Of a stretch of DNA of 60,000 nucleotides, positions 32,300 through 43,962 are shown one piece after another. Position numbers and translations under genes: made by a program. The notes under the pieces were generated by a model. The model saw only the letters and a list, made by a program, of their open reading frames with translations. It did no database searches and had not been told where the DNA came from. Positions within the stretch are counted from its first letter, which is position 1. The number at the start of each line of letters is the position of its first letter. This DNA comes from Adiantum capillus-veneris (lineage: Eukaryota; Streptophyta; Polypodiopsida; Polypodiales; Pteridaceae): the NCBI GenBank assembly GCA_014529385.2, contig CM043968.1, positions 10,985,648 to 11,045,647 of the forward strand, read 5' to 3'.

Positions 32300-32515
32300 A
32301 AAACTCAACATAAACCTAAATCTAATCCAATCTTAAATCCTAAGCCTAAATGTAATCTAACTTAAATCTAACATAGCTAGCCTAATTTTAAATCTAACTT
32401 AATCTTAAGCTAACGTAAATCTAAATCTTACATAATCTTAAACTCAACATAAACATAAATCTAAATGTAATCTAACCTAATCTGAAATCTAATTTAAATC
32501 TTAACCTAATCTCTC
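32300..32515 (+). repeat. Degenerate TAAATCTAA-type tandem repeat
   Basis: About 215 bp of irregular units such as CCTAAATCTAA, CTTAAATCTAAC and CATAAACCTAAA. It resembles degenerate telomere repeat but has no regular CCCTAAA. It starts where copy 1 leaves its match to copy 2 (after ACAATACAACAAA) and so marks the deletion junction. Confidence 0.6.
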
Positions 32516-32625
32516 TCTTTGTTTTCTCCCCTTACCTCTCTCTTTTACTCTTCTCCCTCTCTCTCTCTCTCTCTCTTTGGTTTTTTATTCTTTCTCTCTT
32601 TTTCCATTTCTCTTTCTCTTTGTTT

Positions 32626-32684
<59 letters not shown>

Positions 32685-32729
32685 TGTTTTATATATCTCT
32701 CTCTCTCATTCTCTCTCTTTAATTTATCT

Positions 32730-32762
<33 letters not shown>

Positions 32763-32879
32763 CCCTTCTCTAAATGTGTGTGTGTATGCATTCTTTGTTT
32801 ATGCATGTGTGTGTGTATGTGTTTTTTGTTTATGCATGTGCTCTCTCTCTCTCTTTCTTTATTTCTTTCAAAGACACAA

Positions 32880-32940
<61 letters not shown>

Positions 32941-33065
32941 GGAAGGAGGGGAAGAGGGGAAGGGAACATGAGAGACGAGAGAGGGAAGGAGCATACCTGG
33001 ATCTCCTTCATCTCCTCGTGTGTGTGTGTGTGTGTGTGTGGTGAAAAAAGAGAGAGAGAGAGAGG
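32513..33065. repeat. Compound (CT)n-(GT)n-(GA)n microsatellite
   Basis: Long CT tracts (32550-32765), GT tracts (32776-32840), then GTGTGT into GAGAGA (32881-32934), GT (33018-33040) and GA (33048-33063). The open frames here on both strands are by-products of the repeats. The equivalent in copy 2 is at 49519-49885. Confidence 0.9.
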
Positions 33066-33312
33066 GAGAGTGCGGGTTACCTCTTTCGCTTAAGCACCGA
33101 AAACTCAGATATGAGATCTGGGTTTCTCGCGCTCTCTGTTTATTTTTTACCCCTGTTAGTGTCACTATGACGTTGCTATAGGCGTTTCTATGCAATAAAG
33201 AAAATAGCGATGCCTATAGCGACGCCCATAGTGACGCTCTAGCGATGCCGTGGATTTTCACTTTTGAGCGTTGCACTGCAAACGTCGCTAATGTGAAGTA
33301 CCTCTTGTATTG

Positions 33313-35757
33313 GACCATGCACAAGTATCCTAGGCTTGGAGAGATTTTTGGTATCTCACTTTTTATTCTCTCTCTATTCTCTCTCCTTTTAGTTCGAAGC
33401 TTCTCTCTAATGATATGATATGTATGCAGGGTTTTTCGCATCGAGCCACAATGCATGTCCTACCTGCGAGCCATCATTGGTCACAGAGAGGCCGGATGCC
33501 TTCCGCAAGGTAATCTATCCAGAAAAACATCATGTCTTACCCCAATCTCATTGCAAGCACAAGGCTCCAACAAATGGGAGGACACCTCTAAAGCTCACGA
33601 TGGCAAATTGGGCAACCATTTCGGAAGATCAATGCAACAACAATCCGGCTCCAGTACTCCATCAAAAGGTATATCAAGGTATTCCATATTTTTAAGGCTT
33701 CCATATTAAAAGGAATTAAAGATACAACCTCTTGGATGCCATGCACATATTCAAGAATGTAGCCCACACCTTGTGGGACCACATTATTGGCAAGAAGGAC
33801 TTATTGGGGCCGAGGGAGGATTTGAGGGTCTTCAACGTCTCCCCGCCTCTGCTACTCCACGCCGTGCCCCCAATGGGAAGATTGTGCTTCCTAAAGTGCC
33901 ATGGATGCTAGGTGCCAAAGACGAATTGGAAAAAGTGAAGGGTATTATTGCATCTATTTGCACACCATCAGGATACATGATGTCGCTAAAGGGAGATTTC
34001 ACAAAAGAGAAGAAAGGTGGAAGTGTTTAATTATATGGGTTGAAGTCCTATGATTGGCACAAGATGCTTCAGGTGATTTCCCTTTCTCTAGTCTAGGACA
34101 CATATGATTTGTGGGTATGACTTTCTCACTTTCCCTTCCTTTAATTCACATTGTAGTTCATTCTGTCACTGAGTATGTGTATATGTCGGGACAAGAAAGT
34201 CAGGGATGCTATTTTTAAACTTGGAGAGCTAGTAAGGTACACCACAAGACTCCACTCAACTACACTTTTTTAATGTACACAATAACCTCAACTACCACTT
34301 AGTGTATTCTTGTGTGTTTTCTTGCAGATTTATGAGCTACAAGGAAATGGAAATAGATGCTATCCCTGCTGCTCAAACACTTGCATCAAAAATTGTGTGT
34401 GCCATTGAGGATGCATTTCCTTGATCAGTCCTTCTTAGTCAAATCCACCACTTGGTTTTTAAAGACTCTCAAAGATTTTTTGCGGCTACGGTCTCAACCA
34501 GAGGCATGTATGGCCAAAGGGTGAATCATGCAAGAGGTATTTGTTTACATCTCATAATATTTGGCACAAGTTGATCCTTCAATGCCTCCCATGTGGTCAG
34601 AATAGGAGGATGTAAGGATGACTTCAAAGTTCACACTTGCCAAGTGGAAAGAGAAAATTATTTAACATAGATATGAATCTATCCCGAGTGGTCAATAACT
34701 TTTGTATTCTCAATGCAAAGGTTCTGACCAAGTGGGTGGACTTGTGGACAATGGCAAAGGCAAGGTGTTTGCAAGAGAGAGAAGAATGGAAACAAGTACA
34801 TGGAGGAAGGAGGGAACCCCCACTGCCTAAACACCTTGCATGTTTCCCAAATCTCATTATTGCAGGGTGGATTCATGAGAGAATGATCGAAGCAAAAGCG
34901 CGCGAAGAAGACATCACCGACAAAGATAGAGTACTCATATACCTAAACCATATTGTATAGTTTTTTTCTTGATTTTATATTCTTTGTAATCGATAAAATA
35001 TATTTTCCTATTTTGTAGTTCCTTTCCTTTATCTCTATGTGGTCAAAGGGTGGTCACTTTTGCACGCACCAAATTGACGAGCTGCATAGAACCACCATGG
35101 ACTGTGGAATGATGGGCAACTTTGACAGAGATGGTGATGAAGCCAGGTATTGTGGAACTATTGAAAGGATACTAAAGATTAATTTTAGAACCTTTCATAT
35201 CTTCATCTTCGAGTGTAGTTTGCAAATGTGTCTAGATGACATGAGAATTGCCTCTACATGGTGAACTCTAGTGTGCATCACACAGGGAGGTATGACAACT
35301 TAGTTTTTCCACGGGATTGTGAGCAAGTGAGTGACTACCTTTTTTATTATTATTTTCTTGTAACATTAATTATACCAAGGTTACTCACTTTGAGCTTCTC
35401 TTCTATAGGTCATCTATATCCTAACAATCCACCAACAAAAACTCTGGTTTGTAATTCTTGTAACACCTCGGGGGAGAACCATTTTTGCCACTAATGAAGT
35501 GGAGACCATCTTCGACCCTCTTTCACCTCCTACTTTAGATTAGGGGGAGACAGAGGAGAGGGAGATCGATGAATCAAGTCCGGTGGCTGCAAGTCTTAGC
35601 GAGGATGATTGTCATGATGATGAAGATGATGAGATGGAGAATGAAGAATTCGAAGCTGATAAAGCCAACGCATCTACAAATGACAATTATATTTCTCTCT
35701 TTATTGATTTAGGAGCCGTGGGCTTAGAAATGGATGATGTTTCTTATAGGAATCTTA
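33313..35757 (+). pseudogene. Older CACTA TNP2 gene, copy 1 (3' part)
   Basis: MHKYPRLGEIFG is followed by an intron (GTATCTC..ATGCAG). Then come a Cys-containing exon (ASSHNACPTCEPSL), MDAMHIFKNVAHTLWDHIIG, LPKVPWML, LKSYDWHKML, and the block FMSYKEMEIDAIPAAQTL. NLSRVVNNFCILNAKVLTKW follows, and the DUF4216 segment DEARYCGTIERILKIN then VHHTGRYDNLVFPRDCEQ. This is the order of transposase_21 plus DUF4216. Several stops (for example in place of the residue after KGGSV) show decay. It ends in an acidic tail cut at about 35757 by the gypsy fragment. Confidence 0.8.
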
Positions 35758-35761
35758 TCAG

Positions 35762-36360
35762 GCGGTGAACTTCCTAGAAGAAGTTCAATTGCATGGTCAT
35801 CATTGCCTTGTTTAGGAGGTAGTTCACAAGGGATGTTTTCAATAAAGACATCTTGAAATCCCTTGAGAAAACTGGATAACTCTAATTCCTTGTGATTATT
35901 TATATTTTCTTTTGCTAAAGCATTAGGTTCATTTTGAGAATCTTTAACAAAAATCATGTACACGGAAATAGAGCTCTTTATTGACTTATTGAAAGCTTGT
36001 GTATGTACAATGGGTACGGTGTTACCCATCTCCTTAGCGTCTATGTACATATATTTTTCCCTGAACCTAAAGGAGATTTTCCTTTCAGGGAATTTAACAT
36101 TGGCAGCCATGCGATCAAACCATGGTGCCCCTAGGATTACATCCTCGTGCTGAGAGGAGAGATTATGAAGTTCTCTTTGTCCACATAGCTTTGGACATGG
36201 AGCCTCAACTTCTGAATTAAGGGAGTGAGTAAAGCTGCTCACCCCTTGAAAGCACCATCGGTGGGTAGGATATCTCCCATCTCATAGTCTTGGATGCTTA
36301 GCTTAGTGGCCAACTCTATGGATATGAAGTTGTAAGTAGAACCAGGGTCAAAGAGAATAA
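35762..36360 (-). pseudogene. Protease and pre-RT segment of the truncated gypsy element
   Basis: FILFDPGSTYNFIS near 36355-36310 is the catalytic loop (DPG in place of DSG/DTG). EDVILGAPWFDRM is the C-terminal motif of the protease. The frame 36242-35724 goes on to ELSSFLKGFQDVF, which normally leads into RT. The last residues of that frame come from the neighbouring TNP2 gene. Confidence 0.75.
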
Positions 36361-36379
36361 AAGAATCATGTTCTCTTAC

Positions 36380-37978
36380 CTTTCCCCAAGCATGTCATAA
36401 AGGAGATCCTTTGTGGTGAGTTTTCTCTTCTTGGATTTCAACCAAGGTAGCTCTAGGAAGCTCATGGCGGGTGTTCTTTTGGGGGCAAGCATGGTATGCA
36501 TGCCCTTGCTCGCCACATTTGAAACAATGATTATCCTTGCAATAAAGTTCAAGCTCCTCAGGAGAGAGATTTTTTTTGCCTTTGTAAACTCCCTTCTCCT
36601 TAGATTTGTTGTTATTGGAATTGCCCTTAGGAGACTTTTGGACATTGTCCTTCCCCTTAGGCTCATTGGAACCCTTGTTTTTCGTGGGCTTAAAATTTCT
36701 CTTAGCCCCTGTTTGGAAATTGATTTGTGAAGCCACCATGGTATGGTGTATGACCGCAGATATGGTGCGTGGCCTTTGGGAGTTGACATACTCTGCCATT
36801 TCTTCAATTAAGCCCGTACAAAATTATTGTTTTTTCTGTCTCTAAAATCCATCTTTTTGAAGACAGTGGCTTTGAGATGTAAGTCCCAAAACTTGTCTAC
36901 ATATTTGTGAATGGATTTGTAGGGAGAGAGCTTCAAGCTTCACCGTTCGGTGAGTACTTTGTCTTTGGCATCGGTGGCCAAAAACTACTTCACGATGGAA
37001 GCTCTTAAAGCTTTCCATGTTCGTGGAGCTTCATCGTCTGCCCGTAGTCTAGACCACCATTGCCTGGCGGACTTTTGAAAATGCATAGCTACATGGAGTA
37101 GCTTAGATGACTCCATGAAGCCCTCATCTCCAAACGCCGCCTCAAATTGTTGGATGAAAGCCAAGACTTTGTCCGTAGCACCAAAGGTGCCATTAATGTA
37201 GGTAAGGAAAGAGATTCTCTTTCCTCCCTCTTTGAACTTCTTGAGCTTGGACGACCTCTTCCATGCGGCATAGGATTTCCTATGGCCTCTTCTTTTTTAT
37301 GATCCAAAAGTTGCACCATCACTTTCTTCAGAAGATGAATAATTTGAGGAAGATGGAGAAGAGGGTGACCTCTTTCTCGCCTTTTTCTTGCCTTGTTCCT
37401 CCTTGTCTGCACCATCACTTTCTTCATAAGAGGAAGAGTATGAAGAACATGGAGAAGAGGGTGACCTCTTTCTCACCTTTTTCTTCTCTTGTTTTTTATC
37501 ATCCCTCTTTGAATTATGGTGTGGAGAGGTGTGCGATGGTCTTCTCCGTTTAGGAGGTGATGGAGAGAGTTTTGTCTTTGTGGAGCCATCTCCACCGAGG
37601 TGGGAGGAGACTCACTTATTTCTCGTTCCTTTGGTGGGGCCTCTTGAGTTTTCCTTTTGGAAGGAGATGCATCATCAAGAAGAAAAAATTTAGCCCTTCG
37701 TATCGATCCTCTTCTTCTTCCCGAATGGAAGAGAGGCCTCTTTTGGAAGTCTCACAAGGAGGCTTCCTAGGTACTCTCTCTTCAAGGTGGGGAGCTTGCA
37801 AAATCCCATGAGCACAAAGCTACTGTTGCACTTCACTTTGGACGGACGGATTGCCCATGGCTTGTTGAAGCCTAGAAACAAGGTAGTTAACAAGCATAGG
37901 GCCATCATTAGTAGCCTTCTCATTAGCAAAATCAAATCTATCAACATTAATTTCACTCTCTTTACTATTGTCAACCAT
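36380..37978 (-). pseudogene. gag of the truncated gypsy element
   Basis: Start MVDNSKESEINVDRFDF at 37978, stop in frame after about 52 codons, then a charged SR/K-rich stretch. The capsid motif LLHVAMHFQKSARQWWSRLR is around 37085-36990, and a zinc knuckle CFKCGEQGHAYHAC at about 36523-36480. Frameshifts separate the parts. Confidence 0.75.
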
Positions 37979-38382
37979 TCTAACAACTTTTAGGTGTAAA
38001 ATTTTTTAGGTGTACTTTGGCACTTCAAGCCCTAGTTGCTACTCCTCTTTACCCCTTGAGAAAAACACTCAAGCTACTGTACCCGTGGTTCAAATATCAT
38101 TAATTGCAAGGAATAAAAGAGAGGGTCTTTCAACACCCAAATAGTATCAGCTCCTGTCAAGCTTCTAATAACTCAATAGTGGTTGAGTCATAGGCAAGTC
38201 CCGTAGGACACCACTATTAAGACCATAGATCTTGACGGTGATGCCTCGTTATCTGCACAAAGGCAGGCACACTGCATGGCTAAAAATTACCTATTCCACT
38301 TACTCAATTGCAATTAATAATACCAACCATTTATAGTTAGCTTGACGACCTCACTTCTTGAGAAAGGAAAGAGAAACCTTGT

Positions 38383-38394
38383 GCTCTGATACCA
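38383..38394 (-). other. tRNA-Met-type primer-binding site
   Basis: The minus strand reads TGGTATCAGAGC, the complement of the plant initiator tRNA 3' end, directly after LTR sequence ending TGTTACA. Confidence 0.85.
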
Positions 38395-40710
38395 ATGTAA
38401 CATTTAATGGCCTAGTAACTTGTGTGTAGTGGAAAATAGCATAGACATAGTGAGCATTTCAGTAGAATAGATTCCTAACGAGCCTAGCAAGAGGGCTTGG
38501 ATGGAATGAGCAACAAAAAGCATAACACCTAGTTAGATAGGCATGAACAATACTTCAAAAGAGAGAGAAATTAAGCTATTGATAAGAGTTGAGGACTAGA
38601 TTTACATGGAGCCGGTCCCCCCTCCAAAAGGCTTTGTATTATAGGTTTTTCCCATCAAGGGAGACATTATACAATTCTTTGTGTTCCTTCAATAACTAGC
38701 TAGTGCAATGAAGATGCAAACACTTATATAACACAACATCAATTCCCTCACGGTCTCAGACCCAAGACCTCACACACCTTCGAAGATGGTGAGAGCTAGA
38801 GGGGTATGAGAGTAGATTGAGAGGAAGAAAGAGTAGTCTTACAAGAAAGAAGTATATCTCCTCACATAATCACTCATAAAATCTTAGCATAGCTTAGTAC
38901 TTAGCATGATAGAGGAGATGAGCATGCATTGAAGCTTGTCTCTTGGTTGGATTTGCATCACAAAGCCAAGAGTTGTTGGTGTAGGCCTCCCTTCTCACAA
39001 GCTTGGAGTAGATGATGAGCTTTCCATTAAAGCTTGAGAAAGAGAGAGAGAGTCTTCTTGCTTCACACATGAGATTGTGTGAGTGTGTGTGTGATAATAC
39101 CTTTGAAAAATCAGTCCCCCTCTCCCTCTTGGTTGATCCCTTTTGCTAAATCCTCTTGTTGGCTTCCCATTGGACCTCTCCAAGCTTCCCATTGTTAACC
39201 ATAAGCAGTCTCGCGCAATCACATAATTTAAAATCATTAGTATCCAATAAATCATATAAATTCAATATCAAAGGAAAATGATTAGGCAGAGGCATTTGTA
39301 TGTCCACAAACAAGTGAGCAAAAGATGGAAGCCAGTCTAATCCCAAAAAGTAAATTCTGTCTAATCTAGACCAAGACTTAGTGTGGGATTGAGAGTGCTA
39401 TGTAAACCCAGCATTGGCAGAGTGAGTCAAAAGCCAAAACTTTGTCTACTTTCTTGAAGTTAGTGCATCCCACTAAGTGCTTTCCCATCGAGTTATGATG
39501 GTGCCAGTAGAGGTGCTATCGTTTCACTGTACAAATCGTATTAAAAAAAATCAATCACTCCCATAGGTCATGGCGTTGCATGGGGTGCTTATAAAGCCAA
39601 ATGCAATTCTAAATCAAGCTAAACTTTGTCAGGAGGCTACAAATAGAGAATACAAGCTAAGGGTATTTTTATATAGAAAAACCTAGCTAGCCAAAGATGC
39701 AAATTTTTCAAAGCTGAAGTGATGATAGCCACCTACGTACCCTATACATCATGTACATGAGCTACAAGAGGCTACAAATAGAGAATACAAGCTAAGGTTT
39801 TTTTAATTTAAAAAAACGTAGCTAGGCAAAGATGCAATTTTTTTCAAAGCTGAAGTGATGATAGCCACCTACATACCCTGTACATCATGTGACTACAAGG
39901 CCGTTTACAGGAAGTAGATCTTTATATTGTAAATCTTATATCTTGTATGTGACTTTATGAAGCCTAACAAAAAAGGGACTAATAATATTGACAAGAACAA
40001 AAGGGGTGGAAATGATAGTTCAATCATCTATCATGATAAATGTCTACAGGAGCAACCAGGCAAGCCAAATTTTGGTCATTATCATTGGTTCTACATGAAT
40101 TTGGCAGCCAGAAGGTGCTAGAGATGCCCATCAACCATTCTTGAGACTGAAATCCAAAAAGTTAGCTTGTAAAGACAAATGCAAGTCCAAATCAAGCTAA
40201 ACTTTGTCAAGAGTCTACAAATAGACAATACAAGCTAATGGTTTTTTTATTAAAAAAAACCTAGCTAGCCAAATATGCAATTTTTTCAAAGCTGAAGTGA
40301 TGATACCCACCTACATACCCTGTACATCATGTATATGAGCTTTGGAGACAACTGGACAACGAGTTGTGTGAGTTATTGTAGATTTGTGAGCTCCAAGGAA
40401 ATTGAAATAAATGCCATCCCTGCTGCTCAAACACTTGCAATGGAAATTGTGTGTGCCATTGAGGATGCATTTCTTCAATCGGTTTTTCTTAGCCAAATCC
40501 ACTCTTGGTTCACGTACTTGAGAAGATCGCTATATGTGGAGCACTGCATGCACGGTGGGTGTTATTTTTAGAGAGGTTTTTAAAGACTCTCAAAGATTTT
40601 GTGCGGCTACCGTCCCAGCTAGAGGCATGCATGGCCGAAAGGTGGATCGTTATTCTCTAGGACATTGAAGTCCACCCAAATGTTTGTTTTGACCCAGATC
40701 TGGCCATTAA

Positions 40711-41818
40711 GAAATTATATGCGTATAATGTCTTTTGGCTCAGAATAACATGAAATTTTGCAAACAGACCTAGAACATCATTTCCAACCGTCCTATGTGG
40801 TCAAAAGTGAAATTTGACTTTCAGATCTTTGCATGAGACATTATATGCGTATAATGTCTATGTGCTCAAATTTTGACAAAATCTGGTTTGTAAGCTTGCC
40901 TTGTGGTGCTTAATACCCTGGTATGCTCAGATCTCAATTTTGGTCTCTTTCCTTTAGACATCATACACGTATGATGTTTAACTGGTCAGAATGGAGTGAA
41001 TTTCACTCCAGAGGATTCTCTGTATACAGGAAACTCACAACAAGTTTCAAAATTGAATTTGACACTTCTTGTGCATGTTATGGCCAGTTCAAGCCTTTAC
41101 TTTGTGTAGATGTGTGTGTGGTCTTTGATTAAAGCTCAAAATTGCTTCAAATTTGATGAAATTTAGCCTATAAGCTTCCTAAATGGCGCTGTAGGTCACA
41201 AGGGTACACTCAGCTGTAACTTTTGACTGCAGATCTGGCCTCTAAGACATCATACGTGTATAATGTCTAGGTGGTCAAAATCCAGTTCTCTTTCTACCAT
41301 AGGTGCCCCTTAGTGTGTACAACAAAAATATGTGATCACAACAAATTTTAGATGTCAAAATTGCTCAAAATCCTGAAAGAGTAAAATGCCATTAACTCTC
41401 AATCTATAAGCCCAAATGATATGAAATTTGGTGTATGTGCTCAATACAACATGTAGAAGATGGGTATAATGTCAAAACTTCATTCTGGTTGCCGAAATCA
41501 CCCTTTAGACATCATTCGTGTATGATGTCTATTGATAAATTTTTGGACATAATTCATTCACAGGCATCCCCAAGCCTCTAGCACTGGATTTCAAGCACTT
41601 CTATCAATTTTCATGGAAAAATGTGTTCAGAATCTCAAGTTTCTCTTTTTCCTGTTTTCGACACTCCGTCTTTTGTCTTTTGGGTGTTCAGAGTTGGTCA
41701 AAACTCTAGTTTCAATGTGTACTTAGGGTAAAAACCCCCTTCTGAACACTCTGGTGCAATCAGATTTTTCAAATTTGGTCTCCCAATGCCTCTTGAGACA
41801 TCATACATGTATGATGTC
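40711..41818. repeat. Array of six 22-bp palindromes, copy 2
   Basis: Equivalent sites at 40711-40732, 40837-40858, 40957-40978, 41246-41267, 41508-41529 and 41797-41818. Sites 4 and 6 are identical to copy 1; the others differ at one or two positions, mostly CG to TG or CA changes. Confidence 0.85.
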
Positions 41819-42331
41819 CAAGTTTACAGAATTGCAATTTTTGTACATAGACCTCTTGCACATGCCTTCTTATATGCAAAATATCAACAGAAAGCGATTT
41901 ATTGCATTTCAACTCTCAAAAGTAGACTTTTCAAAGATCATGAATGCAAACAAGCACTTAAGCAAATAAATCAATGATGAATAGCTCAAGATCAAAATCA
42001 GATCACTTACCTAAAGCTACTCCTACACATCATATGGGGTTTTGAATTTATGAGTAGAAAAACGCTTCAATGCCACACACGGACTAGCAAACGCTTTTAT
42101 CACATTGCAAATCACTCGACCACCAACAACTACTCTAATGTGCAACTAATACTATCTAGCCGCAGACTCGGCAAGACTCACGCTTCCTAGCTATCCACTT
42201 GATCTTTGAATAACCTCTTCCGGATCCACTTAAGAAAAATGCTTTCTTTAGCCAAATTTAAAGCAAGCAACCATCACAAGTGTTAGTAGGAATACCTACC
42301 TAAATTCTTGTATCCCCGGCAATAGCGCCAA

Positions 42332-43274
42332 TGTTGCGCGAGCAAATTACACCACCCATAAAGTGCATGCAACACAATTTAGATCAACATAATGTCAATT
42401 GAGGACACAAATGACACGATAGGCACACATAGGAAATCTCTTTAGCTTGTCAGGCTGAGCCCATCCTACACATAGAACACTCTGGAAGTCCAATTAAACC
42501 ACAATCTAGAATCTCATTGTTCTCAACTACACCAGGTCCTACCCACATATACACAACGGAAGAAAACCCATCAAATCATGATAGAATCGTATGAAACTTA
42601 AGGAACACCATCCCCTCACAAGGATACACCTGTGCCAAAGCCTCTACACTCAAAATCCTCACTCTAGTCCCATATGTAGAAAACACGTATCAAGATAGAG
42701 CAGTATTTTGAAACTGTCCAAAAGTAAAATCTATGAGTACCTATGTGTAGCTTATGTTGCCACAATTCTAATAACTACTGGCATGCAAAAAACAGACATC
42801 ATTTGATACACTTACGACCACAAATAGCTTGTAGGTGCTTTCTGCATGTGGTTCATCTACGTGGAATGCTTGGCGTTGTTGTGTAGCTCTCCTTGAGCCT
42901 ACAACAATGGTGCATTTGGATCTCCAATGCGCTAAGCGAGCCGGGCGTAGCGTGAAGATGAAGCTCACACTTACTCTCTTTCTCTCTCACAAAGAGTAGA
43001 CAGTAGCGCTAAACTTCAATTATGATTAAGTGTATTTACAAAAGTGACCTAGGTACCTTATATACTAAGGCTACATTAGGTTAACCAAAAATAGAGTTTG
43101 AGGGGTCAAATGGCTTGTTATTTACAACCTGGAAGTGCCATTGCACTCTGGCTTCTGCAACTAGACTACCTACTTATTACAAATGATGTTTATAACCATA
43201 ATCTTAGAATTCCATAACTCTCAAAAAATAATGCTTTGTTGAGTTATGTCGTGTTGTTGACGTGACTATCAGCA
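42332..43274 (-). mobile_element. 5' LTR of the minus-strand gypsy element, copy 2
   Basis: Counterpart of 30464-31407 with primer site TTGGCGCTATTGCCGGGG just left of it. Length 943 bp. Its outer end differs from copy 1 over about 25 bp (43250-43274), so that border is less sure. Confidence 0.7.
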
Positions 43275-43350
43275 TCTACCTAGAGCCCCTAATCTAGGAG
43301 TTGGAGGAGTTATGGAGAGGCATCCCTATTGTAGATGTCTCACTTGCAAA

Positions 43351-43375
43351 GGGGGGGGGGGGGGGGGGGGGGGGG
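43351..43375 (+). repeat. Poly-G run of 25 in a TNP2 exon
   Basis: Copy 1 has about nine G at the same place (31482-31491). The run has therefore expanded in copy 2 or is uncertain in the assembly. Confidence 0.8.
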
Positions 43376-43962
43376 AGAGAAGCCATTGTGAGGAGAATTC
43401 TTATGTGGACCACTACAAGAGGTTGTGTGCACTTGTGACGTTTTTAGTGACAAAAATACATTGGGCTTTTATACTCCTGGCGTCGTTAAGACCGTCGCTA
43501 TGAAAATGTTGCTATGAGCATCGCTATATAGCAATGCTATATAGTGACGGTCACAGCGACGTTGCAGAGCGTTATATAGCGACGCTTATAGTGATGCCTG
43601 AGAGTAAATTTTTTTGGGTGGAAGGGCATTCACCAATAAACCATATTGAATGTTTCAATAATAGAGTAAACCTAAATGAATTAATATAAGCCCAAATTCA
43701 CCTTTGAAAGAAAGTGCAAGGTATAGACCCAAAGTAGTCACCCACAAGACAATATAACCATTAACTCCATCATCCATAGTATTGTTTGCACAATAAAGAT
43801 ACAAAACTGACAAAAGTAAATTGATGAAAGTAAATAAATGACAATTGTACACACCATAGGCAAAATCACTTGATTATTAAGCTTTTCAAATGTAATAGTT
43901 ACAACACCATTGTCATTATTGAGAAAATATACATGGTTTTCCAATAGTTACAAAAAGATGTC

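Larger units (their letters stand above)
31528..33312. mobile_element. Nested CACTA element, copy 1, internally deleted (1785 bp)
   Basis: Ends CACTACAAGAGG and CCTCTTGTATTG, flanked by GAC on both sides (31525-31527, 33313-33315), the 3-bp duplication typical of CACTA. It keeps both subterminal repeat regions and about 750 bp of left end that match copy 2, but the genes are gone. In their place is a TAAATCTAA-type repeat and CT/GT/GA microsatellites. A non-autonomous derivative of 43411-50122. Confidence 0.85.
24842..35757. repeat. Composite duplicated block, copy 1
   Basis: The sequence starting GTGCATCCCACTAAGTGC at about 24841 and ending AGGAATCTT at about 35757 recurs in the same orientation from about 39467 to 52640. 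Without later insertions and the CACTA body, both copies measure about 6.4 kb. Copy 1 holds sub-repeats, a TNP2 fragment, a palindrome array, the 2.7-kb insert 27577-30283, an LTR with primer site, a shortened nested CACTA and a TNP2 gene. Confidence 0.85.
35758..39466 (-). mobile_element. Truncated Ty3/gypsy element between the two blocks
   Basis: Minus strand: LTR sequence from 38396 rightward, primer site at 38383-38394, gag (37978 to about 36380), protease (36360-35770), then an abrupt end before RT at about 35758. A (GT)n stretch lies at 39076-39090. The left LTR end is clear (TGTAACA beside the primer site); the far LTR end is not identified before copy 2 starts at 39467. Confidence 0.75.

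Noticed and set aside
32577-33093. 155-157 codon ORFs in microsatellite DNA
   Set aside because: They encode only S/L, C/V and R/E repeats from CT, GT and GA tracts.
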